Shown: positions 10,909 to 19,406 of the stretch, in pieces
Layout: each line of letters opens with the position of its first letter
Position numbering within the stretch: position 1 is the stretch's first letter
Assembly: GCA_019246665.1 (NCBI GenBank)
Contig: JAFAQA010000238.1
Coordinates: 1 to 33,868 of the forward strand
DNA: 33,868 bases
Origin: Hyphomicrobiales bacterium
GTDB taxonomy: Bacteria; Pseudomonadota; Alphaproteobacteria; Rhizobiales; Beijerinckiaceae
Reading direction: 5' to 3'
Notes under the pieces: model-generated
Told to the model about the DNA's origin: nothing
The model's database searches: none
The model's input: the letters and a program-made list of their open reading frames with translations, nothing else
Program-made: the position numbers and the translations under genes

Positions 10909-12210
10909 TCACTCCGCGGCCTGCAGCACGGGTTCGGAATTGGGATTGGCCGCATAGGCGTCGATGCGCTCCTCGATCTCATGGCGAAAATGCGCGATCA
11001 AGCCTTGAATGGGCCAAGCCGCCGCGTCGCCCAGCGCGCAAATCGTATGACCTTCGACGCGCGTCGTCACATCGAGCAGCATGTCGATCTCGCGCTTATG
11101 CGCGCGTCCTTCCGCCATACGCGTCAAGACGCGCCACATCCAGCCGGTTCCCTCGCGGCACGGCGTGCATTGGCCGCAGCTCTCATGCTTGTAAAAAGAG
11201 CTGATGCGCGCGATCGCCCGCACCACATCGGTCGATTTGTCCATGACGATCACGGCCGCGGTGCCGAGGCCTGAGCGGAGCTTCGCGAGAGAATCGAAAT
11301 CGAGAGGCGTGTCGATGATTTGGTGGGCAGGCACGAGGCGCACCGAGGAGCCGCCCGGAATCACCGCCTTCAAATTGTCGAAGCCACCGCGCACGCCGCC
11401 ACAATGTCTGTCGACGAGCTCGCGGAACGTGATGCCCATCTCCTCCTCGACGTTGCAGGGGCGATTCACGTGGCCAGAGACGCAAAAGAGCTTCGTGCCC
11501 GTATTGTTCGGCTTGCCGATACCAGAGAACCAGGCAGCGCCACGGCGCAGAATTGTGCCGGCTACCGCGATCGATTCGACATTGTTGACGGTGGTCGGGC
11601 AACCGTAAAGCCCGACATTCGCCGGGAACGGCGGCTTGAGCCTCGGCATGCCCTTCTTGCCTTCGAGACTCTCGAGAAGCGCCGTCTCCTCTCCGCAGAT
11701 ATACGCGCCGGCGCCATGATGCACGTAGAGATCGAAGGGAAAGCCGTGAATATTGTCCTTGCCGATCAGCCTTGCCTCATAGGCTTCCACCACCGCGCGC
11801 TCGAGCGCCTCGCGCTCGCGCACATATTCACCGCGGATGTAGATGTAGGACGCATTGGCCCCCATGGCCATCGAGGCGATCAGGCAGCCCTCGACAAGGA
11901 GATGGGGATCGTTCCTCATGATCTCCCTGTCCTTGCAGGTGCCCGGCTCAGATTCGTCCGCATTCACCACGAGATAGTGCGGACGCCCATCGCTTTGCTT
12001 GGGCATGAAGGACCATTTCAGCCCGGTCGGAAAGCCGGCGCCGCCTCGTCCGCGAAGGCCCGAGGCTTTCATCTCGTTGATGATGAAGTCGCGCCCCTTG
12101 TCGATAAAGAATTTCGTCCCGTCCCAGGCGCCACGCTTCAACGCTGAATCGAGGTCGGCCCCGTGCCGGCCATAGAGGTTGGTGAAGATGCGATCCTTGT
12201 CGGCGAGCAT
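10909..12210 (-). CDS. nuoF: NADH-quinone oxidoreductase subunit F (FMN, NADH site)
   Basis: Catalytic subunit that binds NADH and FMN and holds cluster N3; 433 residues, the family norm. Seen: the glycine-rich nucleotide motif [10 protein letters not shown] (54-63), the FMN-site [14 protein letters not shown] (83-96), the NADH-site [14 protein letters not shown] (167-180) and the [4Fe-4S] ligands C345, C348, C351 and C391 ([12 protein letters not shown]). The gene starts 14 bases after the nuoE stop and is followed by the small exported protein gene 4 bases downstream. Confidence 0.97.
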   Translation of the reverse strand: MLADKDRIFTNLYGRHGADLDSALKRGAWDGTKFFIDKGRDFIINEMKASGLRGRGGAGFPTGLKWSFMPKQSDGRPHYLVVNADESEPGTCKDREIMRNDPHLLVEGCLIASMAMGANASYIYIRGEYVREREALERAVVEAYEARLIGKDNIHGFPFDLYVHHGAGAYICGEETALLESLEGKKGMPRLKPPFPANVGLYGCPTTVNNVESIAVAGTILRRGAAWFSGIGKPNNTGTKLFCVSGHVNRPCNVEEEMGITFRELVDRHCGGVRGGFDNLKAVIPGGSSVRLVPAHQIIDTPLDFDSLAKLRSGLGTAAVIVMDKSTDVVRAIARISSFYKHESCGQCTPCREGTGWMWRVLTRMAEGRAHKREIDMLLDVTTRVEGHTICALGDAAAWPIQGLIAHFRHEIEERIDAYAANPNSEPVLQAAE

Positions 12211-12224
12211 GAAAGCCTCGATCC

Positions 12225-13106
12225 CTAGCGCTTGCGCGGTGACTTATTGCCGGGCTTCTTGCTCGTCCCGACGGCCTCGTCGGGGGACGCGGCATTGCCG
12301 GCAGGCGAGCCCGCGGGCGCGACGCCGAGCCCCTTGGGGGACGCCGGCTGGGCAATATGCACCTCGTTGCGGGAGCCCGGCACGGCGGGCCCGCCTTCGC
12401 CGGAGGATTTCACCGGTTGTTGTTCGCCGGTTTCCTCCTTCTCCTTCTGCCCCGTTTCCTCGAAACGCGTCTTCCAGCCGCCCACACGTGAACCGTCGTA
12501 CAGACTCGGATCCGCGAGCGTCGTCGCGCCGCCGAGTGGCTCGGAACACATGCGCCCGGTCTGCGAGCCCGTCTTCACCGGGCGCCCGGCCGCGAGATCG
12601 TCGAGAAGCTTGCCGAAATTCGTCGGATCGAGATCCTCGTAATAATCATAATTGATCTGGACCATCGGGGCATTGCAGCAAGCGCCGAGGCACTCCACCT
12701 CGAGCCAGGAGAATTTGCCGTCCGCCGTAACCTCGCCCTGCTGGCCGATGCGCTCCTCGCAAATTTTCTTGAGCTCGAGGGCGCCGCAGACATGGCAGGG
12801 CACTGTCCCGCAAAGCTGAACATGGTAGCGCCCGACGGGCGCCAGGTTGAACATGGTGTAGAATGTCGCGATCTCGAGCACCCTGATGTAGGGTAAGCCG
12901 AGCATGGCGGCGACCTCTTCGATCGCTCTGCGCGGCGTCCAGCCGCCCACCTGCTCCTGCGCCTTCCACAAAAGGGGAATGACCGCCGAGGCCTGCCGGC
13001 CAGGCGGATATTTGGCGATTTGGCCCTTTGTCCAGTCGGCATTCTCAGCCGTGAAGGTGAATTCCTTCGGCTGCACGGCTTCGGGTGCGAGGCGTCGCAC
13101 GGACAT
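12225..13106 (-). CDS. nuoE: NADH-quinone oxidoreductase subunit E with long C-terminal tail
   Basis: Thioredoxin-fold subunit carrying the [2Fe-2S] cluster N1a, next to FMN in NuoF. Ligands: C99, C104, C139 and C143. The product is 293 residues against about 160-200 in short homologues. After about residue 205 comes an ~85-residue low-complexity tail rich in Glu, Lys, Gly, Pro and Ser ending in KSPRKR, probably disordered. Extended tails are known in Rhizobiales NuoE, so this is not a fusion to a recognisable domain. The frame is open to 13283, but that part overlaps nuoD and is unrelated. ATG 13106 ([13 protein letters not shown]) fits the family. The gap to nuoD is 70 bases. Confidence 0.95.
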   Translation of the reverse strand: MSVRRLAPEAVQPKEFTFTAENADWTKGQIAKYPPGRQASAVIPLLWKAQEQVGGWTPRRAIEEVAAMLGLPYIRVLEIATFYTMFNLAPVGRYHVQLCGTVPCHVCGALELKKICEERIGQQGEVTADGKFSWLEVECLGACCNAPMVQINYDYYEDLDPTNFGKLLDDLAAGRPVKTGSQTGRMCSEPLGGATTLADPSLYDGSRVGGWKTRFEETGQKEKEETGEQQPVKSSGEGGPAVPGSRNEVHIAQPASPKGLGVAPAGSPAGNAASPDEAVGTSKKPGNKSPRKR

Positions 13107-13176
13107 GATCACGAGGCTCCGATTTCTTGGCGCACGCGAGCACGCATCGAGACGCGCCTCCTTAGGCGTGAGGCGC

Positions 13177-14367
13177 TCACCGGTCCACCTCGCCGAACAC
13201 GATATCGAGGGAGCCGAGAATCGCGGAAACATCGGCCAGCATGTGACCGCGGCACATGAAGTCCATCGCTTGCAGATGGGCAAAGCCCGGCGCCCTGAGC
13301 TTGCATCGATAGGGACGGTTCGTGCCGTCCGAGACGAGATAGACGCCGAACTCCCCCTTCGGAGCCTCGACCGCGGCGTAGACTTCGCCTTCGGGCACCT
13401 TGTAGCCCTCGGTATAGAGCTTGAAATGATGAATCAGGCTTTCCATCGAGCGCTTCATTTGCGGGCGGGTCGGCGGCACGATCTTGTTCGTCGTCGCCGA
13501 GACCGGTCCGCGCCTTTCCTTGCCGAGAAGCCGCTCCACGCATTGCTTCATGATCAAGGTTGATTGACGCATCTCCTCCATGCGGACGAGCTGCCGGTCG
13601 TAGTTGTCGCCATTTTTGCCGACCGGAATGTCGAACTCCATTTCCTCGTAACATTCATAGGGTTGTGACTTGCGCAAATCCCAAGGAGCGCCAGAGCCGC
13701 GTACCATCACGCCGGAGAAGCCCCATTTCCAGCATTCGGCGAGCGAGACGACGCCGATGTCGACATTCCTCTGCTTGAAGATGCGGTTCTCGATGAAAAG
13801 CGCGTCGAGGTCGTCGACGAGCTTGAGGAACGGGTCGCAGAATGCGCCAATATCCTCGACGAGCTTCTCGGGAAGGTCCTGATGGACGCCGCCCGGCCGG
13901 AAATAGGCCGCATGCATGCGTGAGCCCGAGGCTCGCTCGTAAAAAATCATCAGCTTTTCGCGCTCCTCGAAGCCCCAAAGCGGCGGCGTGAGCGCGCCGA
14001 CGTCCATGACTTGCGTCGTGACGTTGAGAAGGTGAGAAAGGAGCCTGCCGATCTCGCAATAGAGCACGCGGATCAGTTGGCCGCGCTTCGGCACCTCGAT
14101 CCCGAGAAGCCGCTCGACGGCAAGCGCGAAAGCGTGCTCCTGATTCATGGGCGCGACATAATCGAGCCGGTCGAAATACGGCACAGCTTGCAGGTAGGTC
14201 TTGTGCTCGATGAGCTTCTCGGTGCCGCGATGCAGGAGGCCGATGTGAGGGTCCACCCGTTCGACAACCTCGCCGTCGAGCTCGAGCACCAGGCGCAGCA
14301 CGCCGTGTGCGGCCGGGTGCTGCGGACCGAAATTGATGGTGAAGTTGCGCAGCTGATGTTCAGTCAT
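13177..14367 (-). CDS. nuoD: NADH-quinone oxidoreductase subunit D (49 kDa type)
   Basis: Peripheral-arm subunit related to the large subunit of NiFe hydrogenases but without metal; it forms the quinone headgroup site with NuoB and NuoH. The product is 396 residues. H21 (in GPQHPAAHG) and Y70 (in [10 protein letters not shown]) are spaced exactly as the His and Tyr that contact the quinone head in the Thermus enzyme. The C-terminal VFGEVDR is the conserved end. nuoC and nuoD are separate genes here. The normal nuoC-nuoD junction has been split by the inserted block at 14411-14927, leaving about 43 bases between that block and this ATG. Confidence 0.97.
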   Translation of the reverse strand: MTEHQLRNFTINFGPQHPAAHGVLRLVLELDGEVVERVDPHIGLLHRGTEKLIEHKTYLQAVPYFDRLDYVAPMNQEHAFALAVERLLGIEVPKRGQLIRVLYCEIGRLLSHLLNVTTQVMDVGALTPPLWGFEEREKLMIFYERASGSRMHAAYFRPGGVHQDLPEKLVEDIGAFCDPFLKLVDDLDALFIENRIFKQRNVDIGVVSLAECWKWGFSGVMVRGSGAPWDLRKSQPYECYEEMEFDIPVGKNGDNYDRQLVRMEEMRQSTLIMKQCVERLLGKERRGPVSATTNKIVPPTRPQMKRSMESLIHHFKLYTEGYKVPEGEVYAAVEAPKGEFGVYLVSDGTNRPYRCKLRAPGFAHLQAMDFMCRGHMLADVSAILGSLDIVFGEVDR

Positions 14368-14410
14368 AATATTGCAACGCCCGGCGGCTGGTGGTGAACG
14401 GGCAGCGGTG

Positions 14411-14433
14411 AATAGTGAGTAGTGAGTAGTGAG
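14411..14433 (+). repeat. Terminal inverted repeat, nuoD-side copy
   Basis: A 23-base sequence on the plus strand, AATAGTGAGT followed by AGTGAGTAGTGAG. It matches the reverse complement of 14905-14927 at 21 of 23 positions; both differences are A against G. Internally it is a run of the 7-base unit GTGAGTA. Read inward (plus strand), it has a stop codon in each of the three frames. Confidence 0.85.
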
Positions 14434-14490
14434 AATAGCTTCCCCTAGCGCCTGGCTTGGGAAGAACTTCGATCGGATCGACTGCGAACA

Positions 14491-14889
14491 TCAGGCTTTC
14501 ACCTCTTCAGCCTTGCGCTGCAAGGAGCGTATAAGTGATCTCAACATTCTACCCAATTCGTCCCACTTCGTTAGAAGCGGCTCTGCCGCGGCAGAAGAGG
14601 CAAGGCGCACGCGACACGCCAGCAACAGATGCGTTTCCAGCTCCTTCAGGGATCCTTGAGCGTTTCGCAAGAACTGCACAAATGCACCTGTCGTTTCCCG
14701 GCCATATCCCTCCGCAATGTTGGCAGCGATTGAGACAGCCGATCTTCGTATCTGAGCTGTCAATCCGTACATTTCTTCCTTCGGAAAAGAAAAGGTGATC
14801 TGATAGCAGCGCTCCGCAAGCGACATCGCATCTTCCCAGACCTGAAGGTCTCGATAGGACCTGAGGCCCGATCGTTTCACTGCGTCCAC
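14491..14889 (-). CDS. Four-helix-bundle protein, S23/Avd-like (23S rRNA intervening-sequence type)
   Basis: A 132-residue member of the S23/TIGR02436 four-helix-bundle family. The family hallmarks are seen in order: YRDLQVWEDAMSLAE (12-26), PKEEMYGLTAQIRRSAVSI (36-54), NIAEGYGRE (57-65) and FLRNAQGSLKELETHLL (73-89). Relatives are basic pentamers that bind nucleic acid in diversity-generating retroelements (Avd) or are encoded in 23S rRNA intervening sequences; free-standing copies have no proven function. The start is GTG 14889 or GTG 14880; neither has a clear ribosome binding site. The gene is co-directional with nuo and lies inside the repeat-bounded block, 33 bases after the nuoC stop. 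Confidence 0.88.
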   Translation of the reverse strand: MDAVKRSGLRSYRDLQVWEDAMSLAERCYQITFSFPKEEMYGLTAQIRRSAVSIAANIAEGYGRETTGAFVQFLRNAQGSLKELETHLLLACRVRLASSAAAEPLLTKWDELGRMLRSLIRSLQRKAEEVKA

Positions 14890-14904
14890 TGACTGCTTGC
14901 TCTA

Positions 14905-14927
14905 CTCACCACTCACCACTCACTATT
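14905..14927 (-). repeat. Terminal inverted repeat, nuoC-side copy
   Basis: On the minus strand this reads AATAGTGAGT followed by GGTGAGTGGTGAG, the partner of 14411-14433. The TAG within its first bases (14923-14925) is the stop codon of nuoC. Read inward on the minus strand, all three frames meet a stop within the repeat. GGTGAG units resemble part of a ribosome binding site but lie rather far (about 16 bases) from the S23-type gene start. Confidence 0.85.
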
Positions 14928-15534
14928 TCGCCTTCTCATCCCCGGGCAACACGTATTCCGTACCTTCCCAAGGCGAGAGGAAATCGAATCGCCGGAACTC
15001 CTGCGGCAGGCGGACCGGCTCATAGACCACGCGCTTCTCTTCGTTGTCCCAGCGGACCTCGACGAAGCCCGTGAGCGGAAAATCCTTGCGCAACGGATAA
15101 CCTTCGAAGCCGTAATCGGTAAGGATGCGCCGCAGATCGGGATGGCCGGAAAACAGGATCCCATAAAGGTCATAGGCCTCGCGCTCGAACCAGTCCGCGG
15201 CAGGGAAGACTTCGACGGCCGAGAGCACGGGCGTGCGCTCGTCGACTTCGAGCTTCACGCGAACGCGTCGGTTGTATTTCGGCGACAACAGGTGATAGAC
15301 GACGTCGAAACGCTTCTCGCGCGAGGGGTAGTCGACGCCACAAATATCGATGAGGCTTTTGAAAAGGCAGTCCGGCGCGTCCCGAAGATGTGTGAGCACG
15401 TCGATGATCGCCTCGCTCCTCACCAGCACCGTGAGCTCGCCATAGGCGATATTCACCGAGGTGACCGCCCGCGGAATCGCAGTTTTCAGAGCTTCGCCGA
15501 GCTCCTGCAGTGACGTATCGATATTGTTTTCCAT
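14923..15534 (-). CDS. nuoC: NADH-quinone oxidoreductase subunit C (30 kDa type)
   Basis: Peripheral-arm subunit that packs against NuoD and NuoI; it has no cofactor. The product is 203 residues. The signature [20 protein letters not shown] is present, then [20 protein letters not shown] and the [13 protein letters not shown] end typical of alphaproteobacteria. The last codons (AAA TAG) enter the inverted repeat at 14905-14927, so the C-terminus has been set by the inserted block; a few residues may have been lost or replaced. The ATG is 3 bases after the ABM gene stop. Confidence 0.96.
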   Translation of the reverse strand: MENNIDTSLQELGEALKTAIPRAVTSVNIAYGELTVLVRSEAIIDVLTHLRDAPDCLFKSLIDICGVDYPSREKRFDVVYHLLSPKYNRRVRVKLEVDERTPVLSAVEVFPAADWFEREAYDLYGILFSGHPDLRRILTDYGFEGYPLRKDFPLTGFVEVRWDNEEKRVVYEPVRLPQEFRRFDFLSPWEGTEYVLPGDEKAK

Positions 15535-15537
15535 CTC

Positions 15538-15903
15538 TTATGCCTTGACGGCGGCCCGGTCGGAGAGGCCACCCGTGCCGATCTTCGACACGATCTCGTG
15601 GTGAGTGACCACCTCGTCGAAGCTTGCGAGCACCGCGCGGGCCTCAGGCTCGACGAGTGCCTTCTCGGGATCAGGCCCCGCGAAAGCCTCGATTGCCGCC
15701 ATCGAGTCCCACTTCGTCATCACCAAAACCTCAGCCTCGCCTTTCTCGACTCGTTGTAGCAATGAGGCGCCCAGAAAGCCCGGCAAGCTGCGCAGATGCG
15801 GAAAGACCGCACCTTCAAGATGCCGGCGATAGGCGCCGGGCCGATCCCGCTTTTCTCGTCCGCGCCACATGCGCACGATCACGGAGGCCTGTGGCATTGC
15901 CAT
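15538..15903 (-). CDS. Antibiotic-biosynthesis-monooxygenase (ABM) fold protein
   Basis: A 121-residue protein resembling the ABM / dimeric alpha-beta-barrel superfamily. The pattern ASVIVRMWRG...YRRHL...VFPHLRSLPGFLGASLLQR...EVLVMTKWDSMAAIEAFAG is typical. Members include small monooxygenases and heme-degrading enzymes as well as many proteins of unknown role; no heme or substrate residue can be assigned here. It lies between nuoB (6 bases) and nuoC (3 bases), so it is translated with complex I. This position is not part of the usual nuo order. A link to quinone or redox stress is inference. ATG 15903 was chosen; ATG 15897 is also possible. Confidence 0.75.
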   Translation of the reverse strand: MAMPQASVIVRMWRGREKRDRPGAYRRHLEGAVFPHLRSLPGFLGASLLQRVEKGEAEVLVMTKWDSMAAIEAFAGPDPEKALVEPEARAVLASFDEVVTHHEIVSKIGTGGLSDRAAVKA

Positions 15904-15909
15904 CTCGGC

Positions 15910-16488
15910 CTAGCGCTCGATGGTGCCGGTGCGGCGAATCTTCTTCTGCAACAGCAAGATGCCGTAAAGGAGAGCCTCCGCGGTTGGCGGGCAGCCGGGC
16001 ACATAGATGTCGATCGGCACGATGCGGTCGCAGCCGCGCACGACCGAATAGGAGTAGTGATAGTACCCGCCCCCATTGGCGCAGGAGCCCATCGAGATCA
16101 CGTAGCGCGGCTCGGGCATCTGGTCGTAGACTTTGCGCAGGGCCGGCGCCATCTTGTTGGTCAGTGTTCCGGCCACGATCATCACATCCGATTGCCGCGG
16201 CGAGGCGCGCGGCGCAAAGCCGAAGCGCTCGACGTCGTAGCGCGGCATCGAGACTTGCATCATCTCGACGGCGCAGCAGGCAAGCCCGAAGGTCATCCAC
16301 ATCAAGGAACCGGTGCGAGCCCAGTTGATGAGCTCGTCGCTCGCCGTGACCAGGAAGCCCTTATCCGCGAGCTCGCCGTTCAGCTCGCCGAAGAATTTAT
16401 TGTCCGCGCCGACGGGCTTGCCCGTCGATGGATCGAGGATGCCCGTCGCGGGGCGCGAAATGTGAGGGGCGCTTGCGGTCAATCCCAT
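15910..16488 (-). CDS. nuoB: NADH-quinone oxidoreductase subunit B (cluster N2)
   Basis: PSST-type subunit holding the terminal [4Fe-4S] cluster N2, which reduces the quinone. The product is 192 residues. Ligands: the tandem C71-C72 in [11 protein letters not shown]136 in GSCANGGG and C166 in VPGCPPTAE. The N-terminal ~30 residues are variable. ATG 16488 ([11 protein letters not shown]) overlaps the nuoA end by 10 bases; a start at 16509 would overlap further and add seven unlikely residues. It is followed by the ABM protein gene after 6 bases. Confidence 0.97.
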   Translation of the reverse strand: MGLTASAPHISRPATGILDPSTGKPVGADNKFFGELNGELADKGFLVTASDELINWARTGSLMWMTFGLACCAVEMMQVSMPRYDVERFGFAPRASPRQSDVMIVAGTLTNKMAPALRKVYDQMPEPRYVISMGSCANGGGYYHYSYSVVRGCDRIVPIDIYVPGCPPTAEALLYGILLLQKKIRRTGTIER

Positions 16489-16847
16489 TCGAGCGCTCCT
16501 TTCTTCCACTCATAGACGAAGCCGATGGTGAGCACGCCGAGGAAGATCATCATCGACCAGAAGCCGAACCAGCCCAAGGCGCCGAAGGTCACGGCCCAGG
16601 GAAAGAGGAAGGCCACCTCGAGATCGAAGATGATGAACAATAGCGCCACGAGATAGTAGCGCACGTCGAATGTCATGCGTGCATCATCGAAGGCGTTGAA
16701 GCCGCATTCGTAGGCCGACAGCTTCTCGGGATCGGGTTGTCGATAAGCGATCAGGAAAGGCGATACGAGCAGGGCGAGCCCAATCACCACCGCAACCCCG
16801 ATGAAGATCACGAGCGGCAGATAGGCGCTCAGGAGATCGTTCACCAT
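16479..16847 (-). CDS. nuoA: NADH-quinone oxidoreductase subunit A
   Basis: Small membrane subunit of complex I; 122 residues with three transmembrane helices. The conserved loop ends in [21 protein letters not shown]; its cysteine lies in the segment that changes exposure in the active/deactive transition of mitochondrial ND3. The second helix carries the [12 protein letters not shown] acidic pair. ATG 16847 ([13 protein letters not shown]) has GGAG 7 bases before it; the longer frame to 16898 adds unrelated residues. The gene lies 58 bases after the ctaA stop, with no evident promoter in between. Confidence 0.96.
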   Translation of the reverse strand: MVNDLLSAYLPLVIFIGVAVVIGLALLVSPFLIAYRQPDPEKLSAYECGFNAFDDARMTFDVRYYLVALLFIIFDLEVAFLFPWAVTFGALGWFGFWSMMIFLGVLTIGFVYEWKKGALEWD

Positions 16848-16905
16848 GTAAAGGCTCCGGCCAAGACAAACTTCACGGCCGCTTCCCGTCGGCGGCAATC
16901 AGGGC

Positions 16906-18051
16906 TTATCGCGTCGCAACATGTGCCGCAAGGGGGCGCTGGACTGCGGACACGGGCCTCGCCCGCGGTCGAGACTGAACCGCAAGCCGCGTCGCCACCA
17001 CGAGGACGAGCATCGCGAGGAGTTGATGGGCGAGCGCGAGGCTGAGGGGCACGGCCAGCACGAGCGTCGCGATCCCGAGCGCGACCTGCGCCAGAACAAG
17101 ACCGGCAAGAAGGAGCCCGAGGCGCCGAGGCGCCCCTCTCACCTCCGCCCTCCACCAGATGACCGCATTGGCGAGTGCGAGCGCCAGCACTCCATAGGCG
17201 AGCATGCGATGATCGAACTGAATGAGCGTGACATTCTCGAAGGGATTAGCCCACCATGGCACGGCCGTGAAGAGCTCACCGAGCGGCGGCACCAAGCGTC
17301 CGTCCATGTCCGGCCAGGTGTTGTAGAGAAGGCCCGCATGCGAGCCGGCGACCAAGGCCCCGAGCACAACCTGCACGACGACGAGGCCGAGAATGAGCTT
17401 CGAGAGGCGCGCTGCGCGAAGCGGTGCCGCAATTTGAGCGCGGACCGCTTTGCCTTCATCGAGCGAAGTCGCGAGCGCGACGAGCGTCACGAGAAACAGG
17501 CTTGCGAAAAGGAGATGGGCAGCCAGGTCGAGCGGCTCGACTGCAATCATGCCGGGTTTCAGACCTGAAGCGACCATGACCCAGCCGATCACTCCTTGGA
17601 GGCCGAGGAGCAGGCCCATGCCGGCAAGGCTTGCCCCAAGCCGCCATGAGAACCGGCGTGTCACGAGCCCGAAAAGAAAGCCCCCGGCGAAAAAAAGCCC
17701 GATGAAGCGGCCGAGTTGCCGATGCGCCCATTCCCACCAGAAGATGTGCTTGAAGTCCTGCAGGCTCATGCCGGCGTTCACCAGCTTCGCTTGGGAGCTT
17801 TCCCGGTACCTGGCGAATTCCGCGAGCCAGTCGCTGCTGGAAAGTGGGGGCAAGGCGCCGGAAACAGGCCGCCATTGCGTGATCGACAGTCCCGATCCCG
17901 TAAGCCTCGTCGCCCCACCCACCGCCACCATGAGAATGACGAGGGCTGCGGTCGTCCAAAGCCAGAAAGTGATCCAACCAGGCACGGCGCGGCGCGCCTC
18001 TGCCGAAGAGGCAAGGCTGAAAGCTGGAGCCTCGAGGGTTGATAGGGTCAT
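16906..18051 (-). CDS. ctaA: Heme A synthase, COX15/CtaA type
   Basis: Inner-membrane monooxygenase that converts the C8 methyl of heme O to a formyl group, making heme A for aa3-type cytochrome oxidases. The product is 381 residues with about eight transmembrane helices in two four-helix halves. Conserved histidines, the likely heme ligands, are H110 (WWEWAHRQLGR) and H179 (DLAAHLLFA) in the first half and H281 (IQFDHRMLAYG) and H342 (LALAHQLLAML) in the second. GGATRLTGSGLSITQW (45-60) is the family signature. The gene is co-directional with nuoA and only 58 bases away, so it may head the nuo transcript. Confidence 0.95.
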   Translation of the reverse strand: MTLSTLEAPAFSLASSAEARRAVPGWITFWLWTTAALVILMVAVGGATRLTGSGLSITQWRPVSGALPPLSSSDWLAEFARYRESSQAKLVNAGMSLQDFKHIFWWEWAHRQLGRFIGLFFAGGFLFGLVTRRFSWRLGASLAGMGLLLGLQGVIGWVMVASGLKPGMIAVEPLDLAAHLLFASLFLVTLVALATSLDEGKAVRAQIAAPLRAARLSKLILGLVVVQVVLGALVAGSHAGLLYNTWPDMDGRLVPPLGELFTAVPWWANPFENVTLIQFDHRMLAYGVLALALANAVIWWRAEVRGAPRRLGLLLAGLVLAQVALGIATLVLAVPLSLALAHQLLAMLVLVVATRLAVQSRPRARPVSAVQRPLAAHVATR

Positions 18052-18114
18052 CGCGGGCGGCCGAGAATAGAACCTTGATGGGACATAAGCGGCTTGGCCC
18101 GTGCGATCAACGGA

Positions 18115-19167
18115 TCAGGCTGCGTCGCAGCGCCGCCCCCGGTTCCAGAGGAGGGTTGGAACCCCGGAGACGAGCGTCTCGAAAAGTCGCGCCTCCTGAA
18201 AGAGCCCGTTCATCGAGATGCGCGGCAATGCGTGCAGATGTCGCGCATGCGCGGAAAATAGCACACCGGGCCGTGTCGTGACGGCCCCCGCAAAGCCAAG
18301 TGAGGCGGCCGCCTCGAATTCGCGAAGTCCCGCTGATTCCCGATCGCCGAAAGGGTAAGAGAAATGCGCGGGGGTGATGCCAAGACGCCGGCGGATCGCC
18401 TCACGTGAGCCGGCCATCTCCTGGAGCATGCTCGTCTCGTCGCATTTCGCGATCACCGGATGTGTCAATGTGTGCGCGCCGATGGTAACGAGCGGGTGGC
18501 GAGCGATTTGCGCCAGACCCTCCCAATCGAGACACAGCCGATCCACGAGCGCAAAGGCATCGATGCGAGCCTCGTCGGAAAGCGCGGAGACAACATCGAG
18601 GCGGCGGCCCTCCGGCATGTCGCGCAACTGCCAATAAAGAGTCTCGAAAACGCGCGCCTTTTCGCCGTCGCCGCGCGCGAGCGCCTCAAAGCTGAAATCG
18701 GAACGCTCGATCCGGACACGATCGAGCCGCCGCAATGCTTCCTCGAGCTCGATCCACCACAAACGCGCGCTGCGCTCTGCGAAACCTGGCGTGACGAAAA
18801 GCGTCATCGGGGCGCCATGCCGCTCAAGGACCGGCAGGGCATCGCTGAGATTGTCGCGGTAACCGTCATCAAAGGTGAGCGCAGCGAAGGGCGTTCGGCC
18901 CCTTCCCGTGCGCAAGCGCGCCACCGCCGCGGTCAGCGTGACGAGCTCGTAACCAAGACTCTTGAGGCAGGCAAGCGCGACATCGAGAAAGTCCGGCGTG
19001 ATCTCGAGGATGCCGTTCGGCGAAAACCCTCGCCCGGAGGGAACACGCACCCGATGCAGTGTCAGGATGACGCCAAGGCCGCGGGTCAAGGGCGCAAGGA
19101 GGTTGCCGAGACCCGATTTGCCAATGGCCTCGAGCGCGGCGGCAAAAACGGAATGTCTCGTGCTCAT
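18115..19167 (-). CDS. Polysaccharide deacetylase family protein (NodB homology)
   Basis: A carbohydrate esterase family 4-type metal-dependent deacetylase acting on N- or O-acetyl groups of a polysaccharide; the substrate is unknown. The product is 350 residues. Motif 1 is TFDDGY (98-103, catalytic base D100 and metal ligand D101), and motif 2 is HTLTHP (232-237) with the two metal-binding histidines. A later SYPFGDRE matches motif 3. No clear signal peptide; the N-terminus carries only a mildly hydrophobic stretch (LGVILTLHRV), a strand of the fold. The frame extends to 19239, but ATG 19167 (MSTRHSVFAAALEAIG) fits better. It is divergent from ridA and 63 bases upstream of ctaA. Confidence 0.88.
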   Translation of the reverse strand: MSTRHSVFAAALEAIGKSGLGNLLAPLTRGLGVILTLHRVRVPSGRGFSPNGILEITPDFLDVALACLKSLGYELVTLTAAVARLRTGRGRTPFAALTFDDGYRDNLSDALPVLERHGAPMTLFVTPGFAERSARLWWIELEEALRRLDRVRIERSDFSFEALARGDGEKARVFETLYWQLRDMPEGRRLDVVSALSDEARIDAFALVDRLCLDWEGLAQIARHPLVTIGAHTLTHPVIAKCDETSMLQEMAGSREAIRRRLGITPAHFSYPFGDRESAGLREFEAAASLGFAGAVTTRPGVLFSAHARHLHALPRISMNGLFQEARLFETLVSGVPTLLWNRGRRCDAA

Positions 19168-19406
19168 CGCGATCCTTACTCGAATTTTGCTGGTTGTCTT
19201 GGGGCTCGACGCGCCGCGACCGCCGTCGCGGGCGCCCAAGCTTGCCTCGGACCTAGGGATACCCGGTCAACGTGAGGTTAATGGGAGACCGCTCCGGCTC
19301 CATGCAACCGAATCATGCCCGCGCTGCCATGCCCTGGGTGCTTGCACTCGAACTTGCGTTCGGCCATGGACAATGGCGATACCCCTGACCCTGAAAGGAG
19401 TGCCCC

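Larger units (their letters stand above)
14411..14927. mobile_element. Putative inserted element: inverted repeats around an S23-type gene
   Basis: A 517-base block between nuoC and nuoD, bounded by 23-base inverted repeats and carrying one gene for a four-helix-bundle protein. No transposase, target-site duplication or reverse transcriptase is visible. The block separates two genes that normally lie next to each other, and its right repeat contains the nuoC stop codon. Genes of this protein family are known as passengers in intervening sequences of 23S rRNA and are related to the Avd accessory protein of diversity-generating retroelements. Mobility of this block is inferred only from its structure and position. 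Confidence 0.55.

Noticed and set aside
9712-11274. Long plus-strand open frame (520 codons) opposite nuoG and nuoF, and others of 340 and 299 codons opposite nuoL and nuoH
   Set aside because: GC-rich antisense frames opposite well-supported nuo genes; their products are His/Arg/Asp/Glu-rich with no family features, and no ribosome binding sites were evident.
14411-14927. Diversity-generating retroelement suggested by the Avd-like protein
   Set aside because: No reverse transcriptase, template repeat or variable repeat is visible; only the protein fold is shared.
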